This document shows, in pieces, positions 51,359-58,178 of a stretch of DNA of 64,000 nucleotides; the first letter of the stretch is position 1; each line of letters starts with the position of its first letter. Source of the stretch: JAWWPY01 sp033854735 (GTDB taxonomy: Bacteria; Actinomycetota; Actinomycetes; Streptosporangiales; Streptosporangiaceae); assembly GCA_033854735.1 (NCBI GenBank), contig JAWWPY010000302.1:1-64000 (forward strand). Reading direction: 5' to 3'. The position numbers and the translations under genes are program-made. Under the pieces are notes generated by a model. That model was given only the letters and a program-made list of their open reading frames with translations, searched no databases and was not told the DNA's origin.

Positions 51359-51359
51359 G

Positions 51360-52196
51360 CTATTGTGCCCGTCTCTTGACGGCCTGCAACGTGTACGTGC
51401 AGGGAAGCCGCCACGGCCGGTCGGCCAGCCGCCACTCGCCGCCCTCCAGGCGTTCCATCTGGCCCGGCAGGGCTTCCCAGGGCGCGCTGTCATGCTCGGC
51501 CAGGCCGGTCAGGTCCATCCCGCCGGCCCGGACAGCGGTCACGATCTCGCCCAGGCCGTGGTTCCACTCATGGGTCACGTTCTGCGTGAAGACCGCGTCG
51601 GTCTGGACGTAGGTGCCCCCCTCGGTCCAGATGGTTGGCTCGTCCCGCTCGAAGTAGGGGTGCTCCACGGCCAGCAGGCCGTCGGGCCGGGCGTCAGCCA
51701 GCGACCACAGCATGGGATGGCCCTCGCGGAGGAACAGCCTCCCCCCGGGGCGCAGCAGCCTGCCGACGACGTCGGCCCAGCGGCGGATGCTGGGCAGCCA
51801 GCACAGCGCGCCGATCCCGGTGAACACCAGGTCGAACCGGCCGTCACCGAGCACCTTGACCGCGTCGTAGACGTCAGCCTGGACGAATTCCACCGCGGCG
51901 CCGGCCCGCCCGGCCAGCTGGCGCGCCTCGGCCAGGGCGGCCGCCGAGAAATCCAGCCCGGTCATGGTCGCGCCGAGCCGGGCCAGCGAGATGGTGTCGG
52001 TCCCGATGTGGCACTGCAGATGGACCCCGCTCAGGCCGCTGATGTCCCCGAGAAGCGGGCGGTCGAACCGCACCACATCGCTGAGGAAGGTGGGGTCTTC
52101 CGCAAAGCGGGCGACGCTGTAGTCGGCGGACGCCGCGTGCGCGGGCGCGCGCTCATTCCAGCTGGCCAGGTTTACCGCCCGGTAGTCAGTCATCAC
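51360..52196 (-). CDS. Class I SAM-dependent methyltransferase
   Basis: 278 residues. LSGVHLQCHIGTDTISLARLG is motif I (glycines partly replaced), with MTGLDFSAAALAEARQLAGR, FVQADVYDAVKVLGDGRFDL, LLRPGGRLFLREGHPMLW as later motifs. It resembles UbiE/type-11 methyltransferases. N-terminal AVNLASWNERAPAHAASADY is shared with a common actinobacterial group of unknown substrate. It stands alone between a terminator and the divergent HTH regulator. Confidence 0.85.
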   Translation of the reverse strand: MMTDYRAVNLASWNERAPAHAASADYSVARFAEDPTFLSDVVRFDRPLLGDISGLSGVHLQCHIGTDTISLARLGATMTGLDFSAAALAEARQLAGRAGAAVEFVQADVYDAVKVLGDGRFDLVFTGIGALCWLPSIRRWADVVGRLLRPGGRLFLREGHPMLWSLADARPDGLLAVEHPYFERDEPTIWTEGGTYVQTDAVFTQNVTHEWNHGLGEIVTAVRAGGMDLTGLAEHDSAPWEALPGQMERLEGGEWRLADRPWRLPCTYTLQAVKRRAQ

Positions 52197-52274
52197 GCCA
52201 TCGTTCCATGCCGGGCTCTTGGCCGGTCCGGCCGTCTGCTGACCCGCTCAGGCCACCACCAGTCACGTTTCCGC

Positions 52275-52300
52275 GATTATTCACGCTATCGGGAATAGTC
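52275..52300. promoter_or_regulatory. Inverted repeat, candidate operator of the HTH regulator
   Basis: GATTATTC (52275-52282) and GAATAGTC (52293-52300) pair at seven of eight positions across a 10-bp spacer. The element lies directly upstream of the -10 at 52304 and would block the promoter when bound, so autoregulation is likely. Confidence 0.45.
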
Positions 52301-52303
52301 ATC

Positions 52304-52309
52304 TACGCT
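52304..52309 (+). promoter_or_regulatory. -10 element TACGCT, leaderless promoter of the HTH regulator
   Basis: TACGCT ends 7 nt before the ATG at 52317, with no Shine-Dalgarno in the gap. Confidence 0.5.
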
Positions 52310-52316
52310 AGGGGCC

Positions 52317-52913
52317 ATGGCGAGTGCGGATCTCCTGCTGCACCCGGTACGGCTGCGCATCGTCCAGGCGTTTCTGGGTGACCGGACGCTCACTACCAGT
52401 GAGCTGGCGGCCGAGATGGACGACGTGCCGGCCGGCAGCCTGTACCGGCACGTTGCCCGGCTGACGCAGGCCGGGGTGCTCGAGGTGGTGGCCGAGCGCC
52501 GGGTCCGCGGCGCCGTCGAGCGCACCTACCGGCTCCGGGCCGCCGCCGCGCGGATGGGCCCGGCTGAGGTGTCCGCCATGTCCGCCGAGGATCACGCTCA
52601 CGCCTTCATGGCCTATGTGGCCGGGATGCTGGCCGACGCGGATCGGTACCTGGCCGCGGGCCAGCCTGACCCGGTCCGGGACGGCGCTGATTACCGGGTG
52701 GGCGCGCTGTGGCTCACCGACGCCGAGTTCGCCGACTTCCTCGGTGACCTTGCCGCCGTGATTCAGGCCCGGGTGGCGAATGCCCCGGGGGAAGGCCGGC
52801 GTCGGCGGCTGCTATTCGGCGTGGTGCTGCCCGTCCCTGAGCGGCCGGTTCGCGATCAGCACTCAAGGCAGCGGTCGCGACGGCCGCGCCGTCGAAGCGG
52901 AGGGAGTTCGTGA
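52317..52913 (+). CDS. ArsR-like winged-helix transcriptional regulator
   Basis: 198 residues. The N-terminal winged helix (LLHPVRLRIVQAFLGDRTLT, TSELAAEMDDVPAGSLYRHV, EVVAERRVRGAVERTYRL) matches helix-turn-helix domain proteins related to ArsR/PadR. The middle is an alpha-helical effector region (MAYVAGMLADADRYLAAGQP), and the last 25 residues are Arg/Ser-rich. It overlaps the hydrolase start by one base, so the pair is probably an operon. An inverted repeat sits at its promoter. Confidence 0.85.
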   Translation: MASADLLLHPVRLRIVQAFLGDRTLTTSELAAEMDDVPAGSLYRHVARLTQAGVLEVVAERRVRGAVERTYRLRAAAARMGPAEVSAMSAEDHAHAFMAYVAGMLADADRYLAAGQPDPVRDGADYRVGALWLTDAEFADFLGDLAAVIQARVANAPGEGRRRRLLFGVVLPVPERPVRDQHSRQRSRRPRRRSGGSS

Positions 52914-54202
52914 TGCGCAGCACACCCGAGGCGCTGAGCCTCGCGGTCATCGAGATGGCCCAGGCCGGCCGGTTCGCGGAGATCCGCGACCTCTTCGCAC
53001 CGCCGCTGCGGCCCATGGTTTCCGCCGAGTCGCTGCAGGCCGCCTGGGTCGCTGAACTCGGCCGCCGCGGCCCGGTCCGGGCCGTCGGCGCGCCCGTCAG
53101 CGAGCCGGCTGGCCGTGGCTCGGCGGTCGTGAAAATCCCGGTCAGCTGCGAACGAGGGGACTTTACGCTGCTGGTCTCGGTGACCGCGGCGGGTTCGCTC
53201 GGCGGCCTGCAGATTGCCCCGGTGAGCGCGGCGCAGCCCGCCATGCCCTGGGAGCCGCCGGACTACGCGCAGCCTGAGCAGTTCGACGAGCAGGAGCTCA
53301 CGGTGGGCTCAGGCCCGCTGGCGGTGCCGGGCACGGTCAGCGTGCCCCTCCGGCCCGCCGGGCCGGGCGTCGTCCTCCTGGCCGGCTCGGGGCCGGGGGA
53401 TCGCGACGAAACGATCGGCCGGAACAAGCCGTTCAAGGACCTCGCGTGGGGCCTGGCCAGCCGCGGTATCGCGGTTCTCCGGTTTGACAAGGTGACCCAC
53501 GCCCACCCCGGTGAGGTCACGGCCAACCCCGGCTTCACCGTGGCCGACGAGTACCTGCCGCACGGCGTTGCCGCCGTTCACCTGCTTCAGGGGCGCCCCG
53601 GCATCGACCCGGAACGGGTCTTCCTCCTCGGGCACAGCCTGGGCGGCACCATCGCTCCCCGCGTGGCCGCCGCCGAGCCGTCGGTCGCCGGACTGGTCAT
53701 CCTGGGCGGCGGAACCCAGCCCCTGCACTGGGCCGCCGTCCGCCAATTCCGCTACCTCGCCGGGCTCGACCCCGAGACGGCTGCGGCATCGGCGTCCGTC
53801 ATCGAGGCGGTGACCGAGCAGGCCAGGCTGGTCGACAGCCCTGGACTGTCGCCATCGACCCCGTCCAGTGATCTGCCCTTCGGGGTCCCGGCCCCCTACT
53901 GGCTCGACCTGCGCGGTTACCAGCCGGCCGCGGTGGCCGCGGCGCTCGGCCAGCCGATCCTGATTCTGCAGGGTGGCCGGGACTACCAAGTCACTGTCGC
54001 TGAGGACCTGACGGGATGGCAGGCCGGCCTGGCGCGGTGCCCCGATGTCACCATTCACGTCTACGACGCCGACAACCACCTGTTCTTCACCGGCAGTGGC
54101 CCCTCCGCGCCGGCCGAGTACGAGCCAGCGCAGCACGTCGACCCGGCCGTCGTCGCCGACATCGCCGCCTGGGTAACGGCGCAGCGGCCCGCCCCCCCAT
54201 GA
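52913..54202 (+). CDS. Alpha/beta hydrolase with N-terminal DUF3887-like domain
   Basis: 429 residues. The first 110 (LSLAVIEMAQAGRFAEIRDL, LQAAWVAELGRRGPVRAVG) resemble DUF3887 modules. The hydrolase part has GHSLGGTIAPRVAAAEPS (nucleophile serine), LQGGRDYQVTVAEDL (aspartate) and YDADNHLFFTG (histidine), so the triad is complete. LLAGSGPGDRDETIGRNKPF is the oxyanion region of this esterase family. ATG 52913 follows GGAGGG by 8 nt and overlaps the regulator stop; a GTG one codon earlier is possible. No signal peptide. Its substrate is unknown, and the preceding regulator probably controls it. Confidence 0.87.
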   Translation: MRSTPEALSLAVIEMAQAGRFAEIRDLFAPPLRPMVSAESLQAAWVAELGRRGPVRAVGAPVSEPAGRGSAVVKIPVSCERGDFTLLVSVTAAGSLGGLQIAPVSAAQPAMPWEPPDYAQPEQFDEQELTVGSGPLAVPGTVSVPLRPAGPGVVLLAGSGPGDRDETIGRNKPFKDLAWGLASRGIAVLRFDKVTHAHPGEVTANPGFTVADEYLPHGVAAVHLLQGRPGIDPERVFLLGHSLGGTIAPRVAAAEPSVAGLVILGGGTQPLHWAAVRQFRYLAGLDPETAAASASVIEAVTEQARLVDSPGLSPSTPSSDLPFGVPAPYWLDLRGYQPAAVAAALGQPILILQGGRDYQVTVAEDLTGWQAGLARCPDVTIHVYDADNHLFFTGSGPSAPAEYEPAQHVDPAVVADIAAWVTAQRPAPP

Positions 54203-54208
54203 GGCTCG

Positions 54209-55141
54209 TCAGACGGGATACGTGACGCCGGTCAGCCGTTCGGATTCCTGCCACAGGCGCCGCTGCGCCTGTTCATCGTGGGAGCGGCCGGTTGACTTGA
54301 CGGGCCGGGGATAGCCCTTGAGCTCGAGACGGCCGTCGGGACCGTAATACTGGCCGCCGCGGGCGGCCGGGTCGGTAGCGGCACGGAGCGTCGGGAGCGC
54401 TCCCATCTGCGCGCTCTGCGTGAAGGCCGACCCGAGGCGCTGATTGAGAGCCTGGATCAGGCCCGGCATGTGGCGGGTCAGTTCGGTAAAGGCCGTGCCG
54501 GGGTGGGCGGCCAGCGCCGCCGTCGGCGCGCCGGCCGCCGCGAGCCTGCGCTGCAGTTCGTAGGTGAACATCAGGTTGGCCAGCTTGGACTGCGCGTAGG
54601 CACTTATCCGGCGGTACCGGCGCTGCGACTGGAGGTCGTCGAAGTTGATGCGCCCAGTGCGGTGCCCGTTGCTGCTGACTGTCACGATCCGGGACCCCGG
54701 CTGTACTAGCAGCCGGTCCAGCAGGAGACCGGTGAGCGCGAAGTGACCGAGGTGGTTAGTGCCGATCTGCAGCTCGAAGCCGTCGGCCGTGACGCCGCGC
54801 GGGGGGAACATCAGGCCCGCATTGTTGATGAGCAGGTCGAGGGTGACACGGCTGGCCCTGATCTCTTCGGCCGCCTCGCGGACCGAGGCGAGCGACGCCA
54901 GGTCGAGACGGACGACCGTCATGGTGGCCTGCGGCGCGGTGACGGCGATGCGGGCGGCGGCATCCCGGCCCCGGCCGGCATCCCGGCAGGCGAGGATGAC
55001 CGCCGCCCCGTGCTCGGCGAGCACCCTGGCGGCCTCGAAGCCGATCCCGGAGTTCGCGCCAGTGATCACCGCAGTGCGCCCGGCCTGGTCCGGTACGTCG
55101 GCCGCGGTCCACAGTTCGCGGGTGCTGCTGGTCTGGCTCAT
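54209..55141 (-). CDS. Short-chain dehydrogenase/reductase
   Basis: 310 residues. TAVITGANSGIGFEAARVLAEHG is the NADP Rossmann motif, LLINNAGLMFPP the NNAG motif, and YAQSKLANLMFTYEL the YxxxK catalytic pair with the serine in VTVSSNGHRTGRI. It resembles the retinol-dehydrogenase/WW-oxidoreductase-like group that is common in actinobacteria. The ATG at 55141 has an AAGGA site; an earlier in-frame ATG is 8 codons upstream. Convergent with the hydrolase, divergent from lgt. Confidence 0.9.
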   Translation of the reverse strand: MSQTSSTRELWTAADVPDQAGRTAVITGANSGIGFEAARVLAEHGAAVILACRDAGRGRDAAARIAVTAPQATMTVVRLDLASLASVREAAEEIRASRVTLDLLINNAGLMFPPRGVTADGFELQIGTNHLGHFALTGLLLDRLLVQPGSRIVTVSSNGHRTGRINFDDLQSQRRYRRISAYAQSKLANLMFTYELQRRLAAAGAPTAALAAHPGTAFTELTRHMPGLIQALNQRLGSAFTQSAQMGALPTLRAATDPAARGGQYYGPDGRLELKGYPRPVKSTGRSHDEQAQRRLWQESERLTGVTYPV

Positions 55142-55217
55142 CGGATCCTTCTTCCTGCGGTGCACACTGCCGCTGATCTTCCCGATGGTCCGGGCGGCTC
55201 CAGCGCCGGGCGGCGGC

Positions 55218-55223
55218 TACGCT
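55218..55223 (+). promoter_or_regulatory. -10 element TACGCT, leaderless promoter of lgt
   Basis: TACGCT ends 6 nt before the ATG at 55230. No Shine-Dalgarno precedes that start. Confidence 0.5.
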
Positions 55224-55229
55224 CGGCCC

Positions 55230-56186
55230 ATGATGGCCTTCATTCCCAGCCCGCCGGCGAACGGATTCCATATCGGCCCGGCATACATCCATTTCTACGG
55301 GCTGATGTACGTGGTCGGCATCACCGCCGCGATCCTGATCACGCAGCGCCGCTGGAAGGCCCAGGGCGGCGATCCGGCACTGGTCGGCGAGGTGGCGATC
55401 TGGGCGGTGCCCGCGGGCATCATCGGCGGCCGGATCTATTTCGACATCACCACGCCGAAGTACATCCCGCACCACTGGTACGGGATCTTCGCGGTCTGGG
55501 ATGGCGGCCTGGGGATCTGGGGCGGCATCGCGCTGGGGGCCCTGGTGGGCATCTGGCGGGTGCGCAGGTCCGGGGCGGACGTCCCCCGGTTCATGGAAGC
55601 CGTCGCCCCGGCCCTGCTGGTGGCGCAGGCGGCCGGTCGCGTCGGCAACTACTTCAACCAGGAACTGTTCGGCGGCCCCACCAGGCTGCCCTGGGGACTG
55701 AACATCTCGCCGGGCTTCCGCCCAGCCGGCTACGCGCGGTACACCACGTTTCACCCGACGTTCCTGTACGAGCTGATCTTCGACCTGCTCCTGGCCGCAT
55801 TCCTGGTCTGGCTCGGGCATCATCGTGACATCAGGCCGCCGGGCCTGTTCGCCCTGTACGTGACCGGGTACTCAGCCTTCCGGATCCTCGAGGAATCGCT
55901 GCGGGTCGACCCGTCCGAGCACTTCCTCGGCCTGCGCCTGAACACGTACGTCGCTTCCGTGCTCACCATCGTGGGCATCGCCTGGTTCGCGCGCACGCAG
56001 CTCAAGGGCCGCGCCGTCGCTGGACCGGCGTCTGCGGTGGGGGAGAGCCGGTCTGAAGCGGGAGACGCGGACGGCGGCGGGGACGAGGGCGGCGACGGGG
56101 ACGAGGGCACAGCCGGGATCGGCGAGCCGGGCAGTGCGGAATCCGGCGATGCGGGCGCCGATGACAACCCCGCCCGCCAGCGCTGA
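55230..56186 (+). CDS. lgt: Prolipoprotein diacylglyceryl transferase Lgt
   Basis: 318 residues with about seven membrane helices. PSPPANGFHIGPAYIHFYGL is the N-terminal family motif, GGRIYFDI follows, and GRVGNYFNQELFGGPT is the Lgt signature with the essential arginine and asparagine. It transfers diacylglycerol from phosphatidylglycerol to the lipobox cysteine and would process the lipoproteins at 5.9, 34.2 and 35.6 kb. After the last helix a 60-residue acidic Gly/Asp/Glu-rich tail is typical of actinobacterial Lgt. ATG 55230 or 55233. The open frame reaches far upstream antisense to the SDR gene, without resemblance. Confidence 0.95.
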   Translation: MMAFIPSPPANGFHIGPAYIHFYGLMYVVGITAAILITQRRWKAQGGDPALVGEVAIWAVPAGIIGGRIYFDITTPKYIPHHWYGIFAVWDGGLGIWGGIALGALVGIWRVRRSGADVPRFMEAVAPALLVAQAAGRVGNYFNQELFGGPTRLPWGLNISPGFRPAGYARYTTFHPTFLYELIFDLLLAAFLVWLGHHRDIRPPGLFALYVTGYSAFRILEESLRVDPSEHFLGLRLNTYVASVLTIVGIAWFARTQLKGRAVAGPASAVGESRSEAGDADGGGDEGGDGDEGTAGIGEPGSAESGDAGADDNPARQR

Positions 56187-56205
56187 CCCCGCCCGCCCGC
56201 GCTGA
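56168..56205 (+). repeat. 19-bp tandem duplication containing the lgt stop
   Basis: CCCCGCCCGCCAGCGCTGA (56168-56186) is followed directly by a second copy (56187-56205) with one change, and a third start (CCCCG) follows. Each copy ends in TGA; the first is the lgt stop codon. The duplication marks the junction with the transporter remnant. Confidence 0.75.
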
Positions 56206-56733
56206 CCCCGCTTCCAGTACGGACTGGCCTGCCTCATCCCGGCGTTCCGGCACGAAGGGCTGTCGCTCGAGCAGGCCGGGATTCTCGTCGCCTGCCCGAC
56301 GGCGGGGCTGCTGCTCATCCTGGGCTGGTTCGGGGCGCACGAACGCGGGCTGGCCATGGGTATCAGGCAGAGCGCGCAGCCGCTGGGGGTCGCGATCGCA
56401 GCGCTGGCCCTGCCTACCATCGGCGAGCACGGGCGATCGGCGGCCCTGGCCTTCCTGGGCACGTTCTGCGTGGCGGCGGCGGCTCTTGTCCTCGTGGCCG
56501 TGCGTGCCCTCGGTATCCAGAACACGGGGCAGAACGCGTTCGCGGCGGCGACCCCGCCGGTGCTCGCCGCCCTGATTGGCGGGGCAGGCTATGGCGCGGC
56601 GTTCGGCGCTGTGGCCTTGTTCCCGCTGGCCGCCGCGGCCTTCATCCCGGTGCGTGCGGAACACCGGGCCCAGGAAGATGGGGCCCAGGACGATGAGGCA
56701 CTGGGGCCTGACACCGCGCCTTCCGCCGGCTAA
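56206..56733 (+). pseudogene. Remnant of a major facilitator superfamily transporter
   Basis: The frame is open from 56206 to TAA 56731-56733 but has no start codon at its N-terminal end. It begins FQYGLACLIPAFRHEGLSLE, where an intact MFS protein would be well into TM1, and continues to TAGLLLIL. It then jumps to GWFGAHERGLAMGIRQSAQP, which belongs after TM4 in the loop before TM5, so TM3-TM4 are missing. After AAAALVLVAVRA it jumps to GIQNTGQNAFAAATPPVLAA, near the C-terminal helices, so TM7-TM10 are also missing. Two in-frame deletions plus loss of the 5' end make a functional transporter impossible. A short product from ATG 56356 cannot be excluded. Confidence 0.7.
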
Positions 56734-56794
56734 CTGTTGATCACGGCTGGCCGACCGTGCATCATGGCGCTGCGGGGAGAGGATGTGGCGCCGT

Positions 56795-58003
56795 ATGGGT
56801 GAGACGTACCACCTCGGCGCGCCGGTCTCGGCGGCCGACCCTTTCGCCGAGGATTTCCTGCGTGATCCGTTCACCTTCCATGAGGACCTGCGGGAGGCAG
56901 GCCCGGTGGTCTGGCTGGAGCGCTACGGCGTGTGGGCGATGGCCCGGTACGCCGAGGTGCACGAGGCGCTCCGGGACTGGGAGACGTTCTCCTCCTCGGC
57001 GGGTGTCGGGCTCAGCGATTTTCGCAAGGAAAAGCCGTGGCGCCCGCCCAGCCTGCTGCTCGAAGCGGACCCGCCGGAGCACTCCAGGGCGCGCAAGGCG
57101 GCGGCCCGGGCGCTGTCTCCGCGCACCGTGCGCGCCCTGCGTGAGGACTTTGCCCGCGAAGCAGCGGACCTGGTCGGTGAACTGGTCGCCCGGGGCAGCG
57201 TGGATGGCGTGCGTGATATCGCCGAGTCCTTCCCGCTGCGCGTGTTCCCGCTGGCCGTCGGGCTGACCTCCGGCGGCGGCGATCAGCTCCTGGCCTACGG
57301 GAACATGGCCTTCAACGCGTTCGGGCCGCGCAACCGGCTGCAGCGGGAGTCGATGACGCGGGCCGAGGGCGTGATCGCCTGGATCGCCGCGCACTGCACC
57401 CGTGACGCCCTGACTGAGAGCGGTCTCGGCGCGCGCATCTACGCCAGCGCCGACGACGGCACGGTCACCGCCGGGGAGGCGGCCCTGCTGGTCCGCTCCC
57501 TGCTGACGGCGGGCGTGGACACCACGGTCATCGGGCTGGGCTGTGCCCTGGACGGCCTGGCCCGCGACCCAGCGCAGTGGCAGTTGCTCCGCGACGACCC
57601 CGCCCTGGCCGGCCCGGCGTTCGAGGAAGCGCTGCGGTACGCCTCACCGGTGCAGACGTTCTTCCGGACCACCACCAGGGAAGTGCAGGTCGGCGGGGTC
57701 ACCCTGGGAGCGGGGGAGAAGGTGCTGCTGTTCCTGGCGGCCGCGAACCGTGACCCCCGCCGCTGGGACAACCCCGGCCATTTCGATATCCGCCGCCGGG
57801 CCGTCGGCCACGTCGGCTTCGGATTCGGGATCCACGCCTGCGTCGGCGCGTCGCTGGCCCGGCTGGAAGGTGAGGTCCTGCTGCAGGCCCTGGCCCGGCA
57901 GGTGGCCACCCTGGAGCCGGCCGGCCGGCCGGAACGCCGCCTCAACAACACCCTCAGCGGCTTCGCCTCCCTCCCACTCACCCTCCATCCGATCACTGGT
58001 TGA
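56795..58003 (+). CDS. Cytochrome P450
   Basis: 402 residues, soluble bacterial class I type. The I-helix oxygen-binding motif is LLTAGVDTTVIGLG, the ExxR pair is in FEEALRYASPV, and the heme loop VGFGFGIHACVGASLARLEG contains the cysteine ligand. It needs a ferredoxin and reductase, not present here. The ATG at 56795 sits 12 nt after GGGGAGAGG; the in-frame ATG at 56783 directly abuts that site and is less likely. The substrate is unknown. Related P450s act on terpenoids, fatty acids or aromatic ethers. Confidence 0.9.
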   Translation: MGETYHLGAPVSAADPFAEDFLRDPFTFHEDLREAGPVVWLERYGVWAMARYAEVHEALRDWETFSSSAGVGLSDFRKEKPWRPPSLLLEADPPEHSRARKAAARALSPRTVRALREDFAREAADLVGELVARGSVDGVRDIAESFPLRVFPLAVGLTSGGGDQLLAYGNMAFNAFGPRNRLQRESMTRAEGVIAWIAAHCTRDALTESGLGARIYASADDGTVTAGEAALLVRSLLTAGVDTTVIGLGCALDGLARDPAQWQLLRDDPALAGPAFEEALRYASPVQTFFRTTTREVQVGGVTLGAGEKVLLFLAAANRDPRRWDNPGHFDIRRRAVGHVGFGFGIHACVGASLARLEGEVLLQALARQVATLEPAGRPERRLNNTLSGFASLPLTLHPITG

Positions 58004-58178
58004 GTTCCTGCCTCGCGCCCCCCGGGACGCTTTGGGATGCCAGCACGCCATCTCTGGTGAGGCCAGCCTCCGGGCATTAGTCGTCCAAGCACACTTGTGA
58101 TGGGGCGGACGCGGGCCATTTACTTGGAATCACGGCCTGGGGCACGGCCGGATCGCTCTGATAGCGGGGTGAAGGGGC
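58004..58178. other. Intergenic stretch between P450 and permease genes
   Basis: 175 bp without a recognisable gene, promoter or strong hairpin. GAAGGGG at 58171-58177 is a ribosome binding site that suits the GTG at 58191 (13 nt) better than the TTG at 58179 (1 nt), although neither spacing is ideal. Confidence 0.3.

Noticed and set aside
50973..51359. Possible chromosomal replication origin
   Set aside because: Only four box-like words in 85 bp, no AT-rich unwinding region of useful length and no dnaA, dnaN or rpmH gene nearby.
54759..55229. N-terminal extension of lgt by 157 codons
   Set aside because: It is antisense to the conserved part of the SDR gene and has no Lgt resemblance; the leaderless -10 and family start fit 55230.
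56356..56733. Intact small membrane protein starting at ATG 56356
   Set aside because: The same frame continues upstream with recognisable MFS sequence, and the start lies inside a conserved MFS loop without a ribosome binding site; a remnant is the better reading.
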